Position numbers and translations under genes: made by a program | The notes under the pieces: generated by a model | Seen by the model: only the letters and a program-made list of their open reading frames with translations | Told to the model about the DNA's origin: nothing | The model's database searches: none | Origin: Neorhizobium alkalisoli | GTDB taxonomy: Bacteria > Pseudomonadota > Alphaproteobacteria > Rhizobiales > Rhizobiaceae | DNA length: 64,000 nucleotides | Direction: 5' to 3' | Assembly (NCBI RefSeq): GCF_007829835.1 | Contig: NZ_VIWP01000002.1 | Location: forward strand, 372,001 to 436,000 | Part shown: positions 45,351-54,460 of the stretch, in pieces | Layout of the letters: each line of letters starts with the position of its first letter | Position numbering within the stretch: position 1 is the stretch's first letter

Positions 45351-45999
45351 ACATTTATCTCCTTTTACTGCTGTGCCGGGAAAACACGTCGCTTCAATGT
45401 GTTGGCGACGGCTTTGTTCCCTGCCCGCTGAAAAGGAATTTGGATGCCAATTGAGGATTTCGAAGAGCCGAATTGTGAATTGATTATGGCAACAGAGCGG
45501 CTAAATTTCGATGTTGCTTGGCCGCAACATGTATAATATTAACCCTAACAAAAGATAAATTCAAATATTAACGTTTTCACACCCGTTACTTACTTCTTAA
45601 TATCAAAACAAAACGCGGTCAATACAACTTAGTATCACGAAGCCATCGGCCGAAATCCATGATTCTAGACATTGAGTGCCAGGAAACCCGGTGTCGGGTC
45701 TGTGCTTTATGCCCATCAATTCTGAGGGATTACCATCGATCCTGCCGCCAACCCACGCTCTGTGCGTAAGCATGCCCGAATTCAGACATGATCGATCTTG
45801 TGGCAATCGGTTACCTGAGGCATGCCGACCAATGGGACACGAAAGCGTGAATTCCCTCCCCGACCTCGGCACCGCCAGCCTGCCGCTTTCAAACCGCAGT
45901 CGAAGACACTATTTCTGCCTGACAATATTCAGCGGCGAATCGAAAATAAATGCGTCCGGCCCGGCTTGCCGCGGAGATTAGGGCCGGCGGAGACATGTA
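45351..45999. other. 649-bp gene-free region
   Basis: The first 250 bp are A/T-rich (about 45480-45610, several TTAATATT-type runs) and probably carry the promoter of the Omp25-type gene. The rest (45610-45990) has open frames of up to 101 codons on both strands, but none has a ribosome site or a family-like sequence. A weak hairpin (ACCCG-GTGT-CGGGT, about 45687-45700) is present. I see no gene. A small RNA is possible but unsupported. Confidence 0.5.
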
Positions 46000-48048
46000 A
46001 TGAATGCAGGCAAGCTGCCGGATGGCGGCGTTCTTTATGACGGGACGGAAGATGATGACGACGATATCGGCACAGCCGAACCGTCCGCCGTCGCCGGATT
46101 GCCGATCGACTGGAACGAGGGCCTGAAGAACGACAGCGGCCTCAAGGGCGCCGATCTGATCGCCGAATTCGTCAAACACCTGCCGAATGCGCCGGGCGTC
46201 TACCGCATGTTCAACGAGGCCGGCGACGTCATGTATGTCGGCAAGGCGCGCAGCCTGAAAAAGCGCGTCGGCAATTACGCGCAGGGGCGCGTGCATTCCA
46301 ACCGGATTGCGAAAATGGTGCGCGAGACGACCCATATGGAGTTCGTCACCACCCGCACCGAGACCGAGGCTCTGCTTCTCGAAGCCAACCTGATCAAGCG
46401 CCTGCGGCCGCGCTTCAACGTGCTTCTGCGCGACGACAAGTCGTTTCCCTATATCATGATCACCGGCGACCACCGGGCACCGGCCATCTTCAAGCATCGC
46501 GGCGCGCGTGCCCGCAAGGGCGACTACTTTGGTCCCTTCGCATCGGCGGCGGCAGTCGGGCGGACGATCAATTCGCTGCAGCGCGCGTTTCTGCTGCGCA
46601 CCTGTACCGACAGCGTGTTCGAGACACGCACGCGGCCCTGTCTTCTCTACCAGATCAAACGCTGTTCCGGCCCCTGCACGCATGAAATCAGCGATGCGGG
46701 GTATGCGGAACTGGTGGAAGAGGCCAAGGACTTCCTTTCCGGCAAGAGCCAGGCCGTGAAGGCGACGATCGCCGGCCAGATGGCGGAAGCCTCCGAAGAT
46801 CTCGATTTCGAACGGGCAGCGATCTATCGCGACCGACTGGCAGCACTTTCGCACGTACAGAGCCACCAGGGCATCAACCCGGCCGGCGTCGAAGAGGCGG
46901 ATGTCTTTGCCATCTATAATGAAGGCGGGCTGTCCTGCATTCAGGTTTTCTTCTTCCGCACCGGCCAGAACTGGGGCAACCGCGCCTATTTCCCGAAGGC
47001 CGACCCGCAAATGTCCGGCGCGGAGATCTTGAACGCCTTTCTGGCGCAGTTCTACGACGACAAGCCGGTGCCGCGGCAGATCCTGCTTTCGGAAACCGTC
47101 GAGGAACAGGACCTGCTGGCCCTCGCCTTTTCGGAGAAAGCCAGCCACAAGGTGCAGATTCTGGTGCCGCAGCGTGGCGAGAAGAAAGATCTCGTCGACC
47201 ATGTCATCGCCAATGCCCGCGAGGCGCATGGACGGCGGCTGGCGGAAACGTCTTCGCAGGCGCGACTGCTCAAGGGATTGGCCGAGACCTTCGGCCTCTC
47301 CTACGTGCCACGCCGCATCGAGATCTACGATAACTCGCATATCATGGGCACCAATGCCGTCGGTGGCATGGTGGTCGCTGGACCGGAAGGTTTTGCCAAA
47401 AGCCAGTACCGAAAATTCAACATCAAATCGACCGACATCACCCCCGGCGACGATTTCGGGATGATGAAGGAAGTGATGACAAGGCGGTTTTCACGCCTGC
47501 TCAAGGAAGAAGGCCTTCCGGACCGGAGCGCAGCGGCGACCGGAGCTGAAAGCGGCAGCGACGACATCAACGACACCGCCTTCCCGGCCTGGCCCGACGT
47601 GATCCTGATCGACGGTGGCCAGGGGCAGATGACGGCGGTGCGCGCCATTCTCGACGAACTCGGCATCCGCGACGTGGTGACGGCGATCGGCGTCGCCAAG
47701 GGCGTCGACCGCGAGGCAGGCCGCGAGCGTTTCTTCGCCGATGGCAAGAGCGATTTCTCGCTGCCGCCGCGCGATCCGGTTCTCTATTTCATCCAGCGCA
47801 TGCGCGACGAGGCCCACAGGTTTGCCATCGGCTCGCATCGGGCTCGGCGCAAGAAGGAAATGGTGAAAAACCCGCTCGACGAGATTTCCGGCATCGGCCC
47901 CGGCCGCAAGCGCAAGCTTCTGCAGCACTTTGGAACGGCCAAGGCCGTGTCACGGGCCGGTTTGACCGACCTGATGGCGGTCGAGGGAATTTCCGAAGCG
48001 GTGGCGAAACAGGTCTATAACCATTTTCACGAGAACCGGGCGCCATGA
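46000..48048 (+). CDS. uvrC: excinuclease ABC subunit C
   Basis: UvrC makes both incisions around DNA damage in nucleotide excision repair. The 682-residue protein has an N-terminal GIY-YIG domain ([20 protein letters not shown], about residues 66-85), the UVR motif (about 255-290), and the C-terminal RNase H-like nuclease. Helix-hairpin-helix repeats near 630-675 read [17 protein letters not shown] and [14 protein letters not shown] variable acidic tail of about 50 residues precedes GIY-YIG. GGAG lies 7 bases before the ATG. Confidence 0.96.
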   Translation: MNAGKLPDGGVLYDGTEDDDDDIGTAEPSAVAGLPIDWNEGLKNDSGLKGADLIAEFVKHLPNAPGVYRMFNEAGDVMYVGKARSLKKRVGNYAQGRVHSNRIAKMVRETTHMEFVTTRTETEALLLEANLIKRLRPRFNVLLRDDKSFPYIMITGDHRAPAIFKHRGARARKGDYFGPFASAAAVGRTINSLQRAFLLRTCTDSVFETRTRPCLLYQIKRCSGPCTHEISDAGYAELVEEAKDFLSGKSQAVKATIAGQMAEASEDLDFERAAIYRDRLAALSHVQSHQGINPAGVEEADVFAIYNEGGLSCIQVFFFRTGQNWGNRAYFPKADPQMSGAEILNAFLAQFYDDKPVPRQILLSETVEEQDLLALAFSEKASHKVQILVPQRGEKKDLVDHVIANAREAHGRRLAETSSQARLLKGLAETFGLSYVPRRIEIYDNSHIMGTNAVGGMVVAGPEGFAKSQYRKFNIKSTDITPGDDFGMMKEVMTRRFSRLLKEEGLPDRSAAATGAESGSDDINDTAFPAWPDVILIDGGQGQMTAVRAILDELGIRDVVTAIGVAKGVDREAGRERFFADGKSDFSLPPRDPVLYFIQRMRDEAHRFAIGSHRARRKKEMVKNPLDEISGIGPGRKRKLLQHFGTAKAVSRAGLTDLMAVEGISEAVAKQVYNHFHENRAP

Positions 48049-48220
48049 GCCAAAATGAAGGGCTGGGCGGCCGGAAGACCGAATCTTTTTCGGTATATTT
48101 CGGAACTTGCCTTCGCCCTTCATCGCACCGCCGCAAACAACTGCAAAAAAGCCGCGAAAGCCTGTTGACGCTTTCGTCTCCAGACATCAACTAGGGGCAA
48201 ACCCTAAGCACAGGTCGAAA

Positions 48221-48808
48221 ATGGCTTCCCGCGCATACAGCATCCCCAATCTCCTGACCTATGCACGCATCATCGCCGTGCCGTTGATCGTTCTATGCTT
48301 CTTCGTCGAAGGGAAGCTCGAGAGTTCGGATTTTGCCCGCTGGGCGGGGTTCTGGATCTTCGTCGTCGCCTCGATCACCGACTATCTCGACGGTTATCTC
48401 GCGCGTATCTGGAACCAGACGTCGAATATCGGCCGCATGCTCGATCCGATCGCCGACAAGCTGCTGGTCGCATCCGTGCTGCTTCTGATGGCAGCGGACG
48501 GCACGATTGCCGGCTGGTCGCTCTGGGCCGCGATCACCATTCTCTGCCGCGAAATTCTGGTCTCCGGCCTGCGCGAATATCTGGCGGCGCTGAAAGTCTC
48601 GGTGCCGGTGACGCGCATCGCCAAGTGGAAAACGACGATCCAGATGGTCGCGATCGCCTTCCTGCTCGCAGGTCCGGCCGGCGAAGCCTATCTGCCCTAC
48701 ACCACGATGATCGGCATCGGCCTTTTGTGGATCGCTGCGATCCTCACCTTCTACACCGGCTATGACTATTTCCGCGCTGGCCTCAAGCATCTGGTGGATG
48801 AGGACTGA
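48221..48808 (+). CDS. pgsA: CDP-diacylglycerol-glycerol-3-phosphate phosphatidyltransferase
   Basis: PgsA makes phosphatidylglycerol phosphate at the inner membrane. The 195-residue protein has about five helices and the CDP-alcohol transferase motif DGX2ARX8GX3DX3D in DYLDGYLARIWNQTSNIGR followed by LDPIADK. I chose the ATG at 48221 (MASRAYSIPNLLTYARI). Its stop overlaps the moaD start by one base (TGATG), so the genes are coupled. Confidence 0.94.
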   Translation: MASRAYSIPNLLTYARIIAVPLIVLCFFVEGKLESSDFARWAGFWIFVVASITDYLDGYLARIWNQTSNIGRMLDPIADKLLVASVLLLMAADGTIAGWSLWAAITILCREILVSGLREYLAALKVSVPVTRIAKWKTTIQMVAIAFLLAGPAGEAYLPYTTMIGIGLLWIAAILTFYTGYDYFRAGLKHLVDED

Positions 48809-49062
48809 TGACGAAGCTCGTCTATTTCGCCTGGGTGCGTGAGAGAATCGGCAAGCCGGAAGAAGATCTCGATCTTCCCGAAGGCGTCGTCACCGTGGCC
48901 GACCTGCTGAGCCATCTGAAAACGCTCGGCGAGGAATACGAGAACGCGTTGCAGTTTCCCGACGTCATTCGGGTGGCGATCAACCAGGAACATGTCGAGC
49001 ACGACGAACCGATCGCCGGCGCCCGCGAAATCGGCGTCTTCCCGCCGATGACGGGTGGGTGA
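48808..49062 (+). CDS. moaD: molybdopterin synthase sulfur carrier subunit
   Basis: MoaD is the ubiquitin-like carrier that delivers sulfur to molybdopterin precursor. The 84-residue protein has the beta-grasp fold and ends in the required Gly-Gly (FPPMTGG). It starts at the ATG overlapping the pgsA stop. MoaE, its partner, follows after 123 bp. Confidence 0.94.
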   Translation: MTKLVYFAWVRERIGKPEEDLDLPEGVVTVADLLSHLKTLGEEYENALQFPDVIRVAINQEHVEHDEPIAGAREIGVFPPMTGG

Positions 49063-49083
49063 GAGGCGACGGCGCAAGCCGGC

Positions 49084-49106
49084 AAAACGCTCCAGTGGAG
49101 CGTTTT
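49084..49106 (+). other. hairpin between moaD and moaE
   Basis: AAAACGCTCC (49084-49093) pairs perfectly with GGAGCGTTTT (49097-49106) around a 3-base loop. It sits in the 123-bp gap between moaD and moaE and ends in TTTT. It could act as a partial terminator, but it also resembles the short intergenic palindromes scattered in rhizobial genomes. Confidence 0.5.
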
Positions 49107-49185
49107 GAGCCTCGAACACCCTGAGCCAAAGCGAAGGAGCGGGATACGGTGCGGACCGCTCCACCTGCTGCCAAGGACCAAGACC

Positions 49186-49647
49186 ATGCCCATCACCCCA
49201 ACGATCCGCGTGCAATCTGCCGATTTCGACCAGCAGGCCGAGATGGCAGCGATCACCGCCGGTCGTCTGAATATCGGCGCGGTCGTGTCCTTCGTGGGCC
49301 TGTGTCGCGGCGAAGAAGGAAAACTTTCAGCGCTTGAACTCGAACATTATCCCGGCATGGCGGAAACCGAGATGCGCCGCATCGCCGATCTCGCGATCGA
49401 ACGTTTTTCACTGATCGACCTCACCGCCATCCATCGCCATGGCAAAATCGCGGCCGGCGAAAATATCGTGCTGGTGATCGCAGCCGCATCCCACCGCCAG
49501 GCCGCTTTCGACGGCGCCAATTTCGTCATGGACTTTTTGAAGACCTCCGCCCCCTTCTGGAAGAAGGAACACGCGGCAGACGGCAGCCAAGGCGAATGGA
49601 TCCAAGCGAAAGACAGCGACGACCACGCCCGCGACAAGTGGTCGTAA
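49186..49647 (+). CDS. moaE: molybdopterin synthase catalytic subunit
   Basis: MoaE forms the heterotetramer with MoaD that makes molybdopterin. The 153-residue protein has GAVVSFVGLCRGEE and LELEHYPGMAETEMRRIADL, the conserved IHRHGKIAAGE, and the Lys-rich active-site segment LKTSAPFWKKEH near 122-133. I chose the ATG at 49186, with AAGGA 8 bases before it. The cofactor could serve the Mo-oxidoreductase at 39.4-41.5 kb. Confidence 0.94.
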   Translation: MPITPTIRVQSADFDQQAEMAAITAGRLNIGAVVSFVGLCRGEEGKLSALELEHYPGMAETEMRRIADLAIERFSLIDLTAIHRHGKIAAGENIVLVIAAASHRQAAFDGANFVMDFLKTSAPFWKKEHAADGSQGEWIQAKDSDDHARDKWS

Positions 49648-49682
49648 GGACGCAGGTCTCTGCTTGACCGGCGATTCGGTCT

Positions 49683-50072
49683 TCACCAGACGCGGTTCAG
49701 GCCCGGCATGGTATCGAAGACGGCATCTGCGGATATGAGCGGCACCCCGAGATCGAAAGCAGTCGCCGCGAGAATTCGATCAAACGGATCGCGATGCTCC
49801 CAGACCATCATGGCCGCCTGCAAGGATATTTGCGGTGTCAGTGAAGCCACTCGACCGCCCTGCCTCTCCAGAAGTGCCGGCAGGTTTTCGACATGTGGCT
49901 GCATCTGCGGCCATTTGCCGATCCGCACTTTCTGGCCGATCTCGAAAAGGCTGATGGGGCTGACGAAGACGCTTTCGGCCGCAAGCATGGCCGATATCGC
50001 CTTTTCCGAAAGCTGGGCATCTCCCGTCAGAGACCAGGCCCAGGCATGGGTATCAAGCAGAATGGCGTTCAA
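49683..50072 (-). CDS. PIN-domain toxin, VapC-like
   Basis: This is a metal-dependent ribonuclease toxin. The 129-residue protein has Asp in ILLDTHAWAWSL, Glu in SLFEIGQKV, Asp in WEHRDPFDRILAATA, and Asp in LISADAVFD. It probably starts at the TTG at 50072, which overlaps the antitoxin TGA (TTGA); longer starts would read through the antitoxin end. It is convergent with moaE (stop 49647). Confidence 0.83.
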   Translation of the reverse strand: MNAILLDTHAWAWSLTGDAQLSEKAISAMLAAESVFVSPISLFEIGQKVRIGKWPQMQPHVENLPALLERQGGRVASLTPQISLQAAMMVWEHRDPFDRILAATAFDLGVPLISADAVFDTMPGLNRVW

Positions 50073-50302
50073 GCCTTGCCTTCCCACAGATCCAGCTCAT
50101 GATCAGGCATCGGCTCGAAGAAATCAGGCGCCTCGCCATCGAGCTCGCCCTTCAAGAGGCCGATGGTAAAGCCTCCTTCGGTTACGGGAACGATGCGCGC
50201 CACAGGCGTTTTGCCCTTGGCGATGACTACTTCCTCACCGGCACGGGCAAGCTCGATCAGCTTGGAAAGATTTGTCTTGGCGGCATGAATGGTGACTTGC
50301 AT
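50069..50302 (-). CDS. Phd/YefM-type antitoxin
   Basis: The 77-residue protein has the Phd start MQVTIHAAKTNLSKLIELA and the conserved GEEVVIAKGKTPVARIVPV, followed by a short acidic tail (DHELDLWEGKA). I chose the ATG at 50302, which has AAGGGG 5 bases before it; a GTG two codons upstream is also possible. It overlaps the toxin by four bases and probably binds the repeats at 50312-50329. Confidence 0.85.
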   Translation of the reverse strand: MQVTIHAAKTNLSKLIELARAGEEVVIAKGKTPVARIVPVTEGGFTIGLLKGELDGEAPDFFEPMPDHELDLWEGKA

Positions 50303-50311
50303 ATGCACCCC

Positions 50312-50329
50312 TTAGCTAAGGTAGCTAAC
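50312..50329. promoter_or_regulatory. repeated TAGCTAA operator of the Phd module
   Basis: TTAGCTAAG followed by GTAGCTAAC gives two near-identical TAGCTAA boxes spaced 9 bases apart, 10-27 bp before the antitoxin ATG. Each box contains the palindromic core TAGCTA. This fits an autoregulatory Phd site. Confidence 0.5.
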
Positions 50330-50359
50330 TTTACCATTCCGATGGGACAAAATCCACAT

Positions 50360-51256
50360 TCAAGGCACCACCCTCTCCCGCCGGCTGAGAACCAGGACGG
50401 CCACGAGCGCCGCTGAGACGACGAGATCGCGCCAGACGACGGGGCCATAGCCGCTCCACAACGTTTCCGCCAAACCGACCGCTGCGGCGCCTGCTGCTGA
50501 ACGTGCCGGGTGTGAGTGGCCGCCGGCTGCGGCGATCAGCACGACCTTGAGGCCGAAAACGAGGCCGGCGCCGAAATCCATCGTGCCGTAATGCGAGGTG
50601 GAGAGAATGCCGGCAAAGGCGGCGTAGAGTGCCGCGGCACCATAGGACATGACGAAGACGCGGGCAGAATTGACGCCGGAGAGTTCTGCCGCCAGCGGAT
50701 CCTCCGCTACGGCACGCCACAGGCGGCCGAGCCGGCTGCAATCCAGAACGAGACAGCCGAGGCTGATTGCGGCAAGCATCAGCGCCACATTGGCGAGCTG
50801 TATGGCCGTCAGCGTCACCGGATATCCGTCCCCCTGCCAGATGACGATCACCTGGTTGAAGAACGGCGGCAACCAGAGCTCGCGGGTATCGGCTGCCAGC
50901 CGTGCCCCCTCCATCAGGACCAGAAGCACGCCGAGTGCTGCGACGATCAACGCGTTCGGGGCGGAGCGCGCCAAGGGGCGCATGACGATACCGCCGATCG
51001 CCAGACCCGCGCCGAGGCTGCCGATCATTGAGGCCGCGGCGCCAAAGGCAAGCGAAGCCGGCAGGATCAGCCAGAGGCGATCCCAGCCGACATGGGCAAA
51101 CAGCACATAGAGATGACCGGAGAAGGCAAAGAGCGCGCCATAGGCAATGTCGGCGCGTCTCGTCACCGCAAAGCCGATCGCGTAGCCGAAGGCGAGCGTC
51201 GCATAAAGCGCCGAAAGCGGCAGAGCATTTGCCAGTTGCTGCAGGAGATAGGCCAT
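50360..51256 (-). CDS. branched-chain amino acid ABC permease, LivH-like
   Basis: The 298-residue protein has eight or so hydrophobic helices and the LivH-type signatures LPLSALYATLAFGYAIGFAV and GVNSARVFVMSYGAAALYAAFAG. LivH forms the inner-membrane channel with LivM, LivF, LivG and a binding protein. None of these is adjacent, so this permease is an orphan. I chose the ATG at 51256. It is divergent from the CGNR gene, with a palindrome between the two starts that probably controls both. Confidence 0.82.
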   Translation of the reverse strand: MAYLLQQLANALPLSALYATLAFGYAIGFAVTRRADIAYGALFAFSGHLYVLFAHVGWDRLWLILPASLAFGAAASMIGSLGAGLAIGGIVMRPLARSAPNALIVAALGVLLVLMEGARLAADTRELWLPPFFNQVIVIWQGDGYPVTLTAIQLANVALMLAAISLGCLVLDCSRLGRLWRAVAEDPLAAELSGVNSARVFVMSYGAAALYAAFAGILSTSHYGTMDFGAGLVFGLKVVLIAAAGGHSHPARSAAGAAAVGLAETLWSGYGPVVWRDLVVSAALVAVLVLSRRERVVP

Positions 51257-51280
51257 GTACGGCTCCGGATATCCAGCATG

Positions 51281-51316
51281 AATATAACTGGTAAAAATGC
51301 TTTTGCCAGTTATATT
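51281..51316. promoter_or_regulatory. 36-bp palindrome with two outward -10 boxes between livH and CGNR genes
   Basis: AATATAACTGG (51281-51291) and CCAGTTATATT (51306-51316) are perfect 11-bp inverted copies separated by 14 bases. Each arm ends in a TATATT -10 box facing outward. The plus-strand -10 ends 7 bases before the CGNR start codon, so that transcript may be leaderless. Good -35 boxes are absent, which suggests an activator or auto-regulator binds the palindrome. Confidence 0.6.
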
Positions 51317-51322
51317 GGCCGC

Positions 51323-51880
51323 ATGGATTTTTCGTGGACAGAACATCGATTTGCGGGAGGGGCGCTGGCGCTGGATGTCGCCAATAGCGTCGTTCTACGC
51401 ATCGATCCCGAGCGCAGCATCGACCGTTTTTCCGTGCCGGAACAGATGGATGCCTTTCCCGAGGCCGCGATGGAGTTTTCGACGGAACGGGCGCTGTTCG
51501 GCACGCTTGCACCGGTGGTATCGGAAAACAGAAAAGCGTTTCTGGTGCTGCGTGAGGCGATCGACGGCTATTTTCGCGCGGTCGTTCGCGGCAATGAAAA
51601 TGGCGGGCTGCTGGCGGATCTGCTGGAGGCTGTGGCGGGCATGCTGCGGCGCTCGGCCAGCGGTTCACTGGAGGCGGCAACGGCGCATTCTGCGCTTGCT
51701 CTTCTCGCCGAGGGGGAAAAGAAGCGTCTGAAACTCTGCGGCAATTGCGGCTGGCTATTCATCGATCGCAGCAAGAACCGCAGCCGCACATGGTGCGACA
51801 TGGCCGTCTGCGGCAACCGGGTGAAGGCCGCCCGCCATTATCGGCGCGGCAGATCGGTGGCCACGGGAGAGAAGCCGTGA
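51323..51880 (+). CDS. CGNR zinc-finger (ABATE-domain) transcriptional regulator
   Basis: The 185-residue protein has an N-terminal ABATE domain (1-120) that begins with GGALALDVANSVV and a C-terminal CGNR zinc finger: LCGNCGWLFIDRSKNR with a second Cys pair in TWCDMAVCGNR near 160-170. Such proteins are suspected stress regulators that bind DNA. It is divergent from an orphan livH gene, with the shared palindrome 51281-51316 between the starts. Its stop overlaps the GTG of the next gene (GTGA). Confidence 0.82.
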   Translation: MDFSWTEHRFAGGALALDVANSVVLRIDPERSIDRFSVPEQMDAFPEAAMEFSTERALFGTLAPVVSENRKAFLVLREAIDGYFRAVVRGNENGGLLADLLEAVAGMLRRSASGSLEAATAHSALALLAEGEKKRLKLCGNCGWLFIDRSKNRSRTWCDMAVCGNRVKAARHYRRGRSVATGEKP

Positions 51881-52386
51881 GACGGCGCTGGCTGGCGGCA
51901 ACGACACTCCTTCTTCTGACGCTTGCCGCCGGTTGCCAGCGGGAATCGAAGGGCATCTATCTGGAAATTTCCGGCCGGATCTTCGTGTTCAACTACCGCG
52001 TGGCGACCGCCAATTATCTCGTGACGCTCAGGCGCGTGGCTCCGATACCCGACGGCAGCCGCGTGCAGGCGGAATTCGAAGATCCGCATGGCGGAGCCCC
52101 GCTTGTTGCCAGCGAGCCTCTATTCGCCATCGATGACCGCGTGTCACTGACCAGCCCTTTCCTCAGCTGTGTCAGGAAGGACAGGCCCTATAAGGTTCAT
52201 GTGCGGCTTGTCGATTCCACGGGCGCGCTGCTGCAGGAAATCGAGACGAGCGTCACATCGGATGTCGACCAGTCGGTCATGCCGGGCAAGCCGCTGGTGG
52301 TCGGGCCTGTCTATACGCCCAACCCGGACGTATTCAAACCGGACGGCAGTATGGACGACCGGCGCACCGAGAGTTGCTCGCAATAA
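51877..52386 (+). CDS. putative lipoprotein, function unknown
   Basis: The 169-residue protein has a lipoprotein signal (about residues 1-18, lipobox LAAGC) and no recognised domain after it. The remainder has short strands (GRIFVFNYRVATANYLVTLR) and one conserved-looking CVRKDRPYKVHVRLVD stretch. It starts at the GTG overlapping the CGNR stop, so it is translationally coupled to that regulator. No function is known to me. Confidence 0.65.
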   Translation: MRRRWLAATTLLLLTLAAGCQRESKGIYLEISGRIFVFNYRVATANYLVTLRRVAPIPDGSRVQAEFEDPHGGAPLVASEPLFAIDDRVSLTSPFLSCVRKDRPYKVHVRLVDSTGALLQEIETSVTSDVDQSVMPGKPLVVGPVYTPNPDVFKPDGSMDDRRTESCSQ

Positions 52387-52537
52387 GGCAAAGCCGCCCA
52401 GAGATTGCGCAACCCCTTCAAATACGGTTGCAAGCTTCTGAATTAACTACTCTCCTAACCCAAATGGGGGGCGCCGCCGCCTTACGCTTTCGTTACGGAT
52501 ATGGGCGGCGGAAATTCGCCTTTTGGGGACGGAGCAC

Positions 52538-53839
52538 ATGGCAAACCTACAGAGATATTTCCCGGGCGGGGTCAATCCGGACGAGTACGATCCGCCAATC
52601 GACGGTATGGACTACATGCCGATGATGGACGAGATGGTCGATTTGAGTCAGGATGCCGTCTCCGGCAGTTCCAGCACGACACAGGCTCTTCTCAAGCTGC
52701 AGAACGGCATCCAGTTCGCGATCAACGGCTCCTTCACGCTCGACGCAGATGGCGACGTTGCTGCTGGCACGATCACGGGGTTTCAGACTTTCACTTCGGA
52801 TGGGTCACTGATCGAGACGATCAGCAAGTTCACCCTCTCCATTGCAAATTTCAAATCCCTGGCCAATGAAGGTGGCTTCAGCAATGTGCTCTACAGCATC
52901 TTCAGCGGCAATGACACGCTGAAGGGTGGCGGCGGCGACGACGACCTGTTCGGCCACAATGGTAATGACAAACTTATCGGCGGCGGCGGCGGCGACTACC
53001 TGCATGGCGGCCGTGGCAAGGATACCTATGATGGTGGCTCCGGCTACGACCAGCTCAGCTTTGTAGAGCGCGACACCACAGGCACGCACGGCGTGACGAT
53101 CGATGCTTCCAAGGGAACCGCGATCGATCCCTGGGGCAACAAGGAAACCTTCAAGAGCATCGAGAGCTTCCGCGGCACCCTGCTCGACGACACGATGAAG
53201 GGGTCGTCCGGCGACGACACGTTCATGGGCCTGAAGGGCGACGACAAGATCGACGGCGGTGCCGGCTTCGATACGGTGCGTTACCATCGCGACGCAAACT
53301 ACGGCGCGAAGCACGGCGTCAAAGTGGACCTTACCAAGGGAACGGCAGTCGACGGCTTCGGCGACAAGGATACGCTGACCAGCATAGAGGGCGTACGCGG
53401 CAGCGACTTTGCCGACAAGCTGACCGGCAGTGCGGTAAAAAACACGCTGCGTGGCGACGGCGGCAATGACACGCTCGCCGGCAAGGGCGGCAACGACTAC
53501 CTGATCGGCGGCGCCGGCAAGGATATCTTTGTGTTCGACACAGCGCTCTCCAAGACGAAAAATGTCGATACGATCGAGGACTTCAGCGTCAAGGACGATA
53601 CCTTCAAGCTCGACAACGCGATCTTCACCGAGATCACGGGGACTGGCAAGCTGAGCTCGGCCCAGTTCTGGGCTTCGACCTCAGGCAAGGCGCATGATGC
53701 CAGCGATCGCATCATCTACGACAAGGACGACGGCAAGCTCTATTATGACAGCGACGGCAGTGGCAAGGCGGCGGCGGTGCTGTTTGCCACGCTCAGCGAC
53801 GGCCTGAAGCTGACCAATGCAGACTTCCTGATCTTCTAA
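52538..53839 (+). CDS. RTX (hemolysin-type calcium-binding) repeat protein
   Basis: The 433-residue secreted protein has a unique N-terminal part of about 125 residues. Many GGxGxDxxx nonapeptide repeats follow (about 125-165, then 215-245 and 300-330), which fold with calcium into beta-rolls. A duplicated module (GTHGVTIDASKGTAID and AKHGVKVDLTKGTAVDG) lies between the repeat blocks. It has no N-terminal signal peptide and ends in the acidic-hydrophobic tail NADFLIF, typical of type I secretion. No secretion genes are nearby. Its role is unknown. Confidence 0.85.
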   Translation: MANLQRYFPGGVNPDEYDPPIDGMDYMPMMDEMVDLSQDAVSGSSSTTQALLKLQNGIQFAINGSFTLDADGDVAAGTITGFQTFTSDGSLIETISKFTLSIANFKSLANEGGFSNVLYSIFSGNDTLKGGGGDDDLFGHNGNDKLIGGGGGDYLHGGRGKDTYDGGSGYDQLSFVERDTTGTHGVTIDASKGTAIDPWGNKETFKSIESFRGTLLDDTMKGSSGDDTFMGLKGDDKIDGGAGFDTVRYHRDANYGAKHGVKVDLTKGTAVDGFGDKDTLTSIEGVRGSDFADKLTGSAVKNTLRGDGGNDTLAGKGGNDYLIGGAGKDIFVFDTALSKTKNVDTIEDFSVKDDTFKLDNAIFTEITGTGKLSSAQFWASTSGKAHDASDRIIYDKDDGKLYYDSDGSGKAAAVLFATLSDGLKLTNADFLIF

Positions 53840-53871
53840 ACTTTTTACAGTTGGCACGAGAGCCGCGGACG

Positions 53872-53910
53872 AAAAAGGCCCTGGATGTTCCCACATCCAG
53901 GGCCTTTTTT
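53872..53910. terminator. bidirectional rho-independent terminator
   Basis: AAAAAGGCCCTGGATGT (53872-53888) pairs with ACATCCAGGGCCTTTTT (53893-53909) around 4 bases, a perfect 17-bp stem with A and T runs on both sides. It lies between the RTX gene (stop 53839) and the convergent ndk gene (stop 53959) and can end both. Confidence 0.9.
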
Positions 53911-53958
53911 ATTTCGACCGATCGGCAGCCATTGTCAGCTGCCGACGGGCTTATGGCT

Positions 53959-54381
53959 TCAGCCGACGATTTCGGTTTCAGCGAACCAGTAAGCGATTTC
54001 CTGGGCAGCGGTTTCCGGAGCGTCCGAACCGTGAACCGAGTTTTCGCCGATCGACAGGGCGAACTGCTTGCGGATCGTGCCTTCGTCAGCGTTTGCCGGG
54101 TTGGTCGCGCCCATGATTTCGCGGTTCTTCAGGATGGCGCCTTCGCCTTCCAGAACCTGAACGATGGTCGGGCCGGAGGTCATGCCTTCAACGAGTTCGC
54201 CGAAGAAGGGGCGTTCCTTGTGAACGGCGTAAAAGCCTTCGGCTTCGCGCTTGCTCATCCAGACGCGCTTGGATGCGATGATCCGCAGACCGTTGTCTTC
54301 AAATACCTTGGTGATTGCACCGGTCAGGTTGCGCTTGGTGGCATCCGGCTTGATCATCGAAAACGTGCGTTCAATCGCCAT
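53959..54381 (-). CDS. ndk: nucleoside diphosphate kinase
   Basis: Ndk moves phosphate between nucleoside di- and triphosphates through a phospho-His intermediate. The 140-residue protein has the start [19 protein letters not shown] and the conserved end [20 protein letters not shown], whose HGSD holds the active-site His. The start is the ATG at 54381; an upstream start at 54444 would add 21 non-family residues. It is monocistronic. Confidence 0.96.
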   Translation of the reverse strand: MAIERTFSMIKPDATKRNLTGAITKVFEDNGLRIIASKRVWMSKREAEGFYAVHKERPFFGELVEGMTSGPTIVQVLEGEGAILKNREIMGATNPANADEGTIRKQFALSIGENSVHGSDAPETAAQEIAYWFAETEIVG

Positions 54382-54460
54382 GTCTCTGTCCTTCATATCC
54401 AGGGAAAGTGGGCGGTGTTTACCCGCCCCTTTCATTGGAAACAAGGGGGTTCGGCCAATT

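Noticed and set aside
45603-45981. open frames of 89-101 codons in the gap before uvrC
   Set aside because: They have no ribosome sites, odd composition and frames on both strands. I left them as non-coding.
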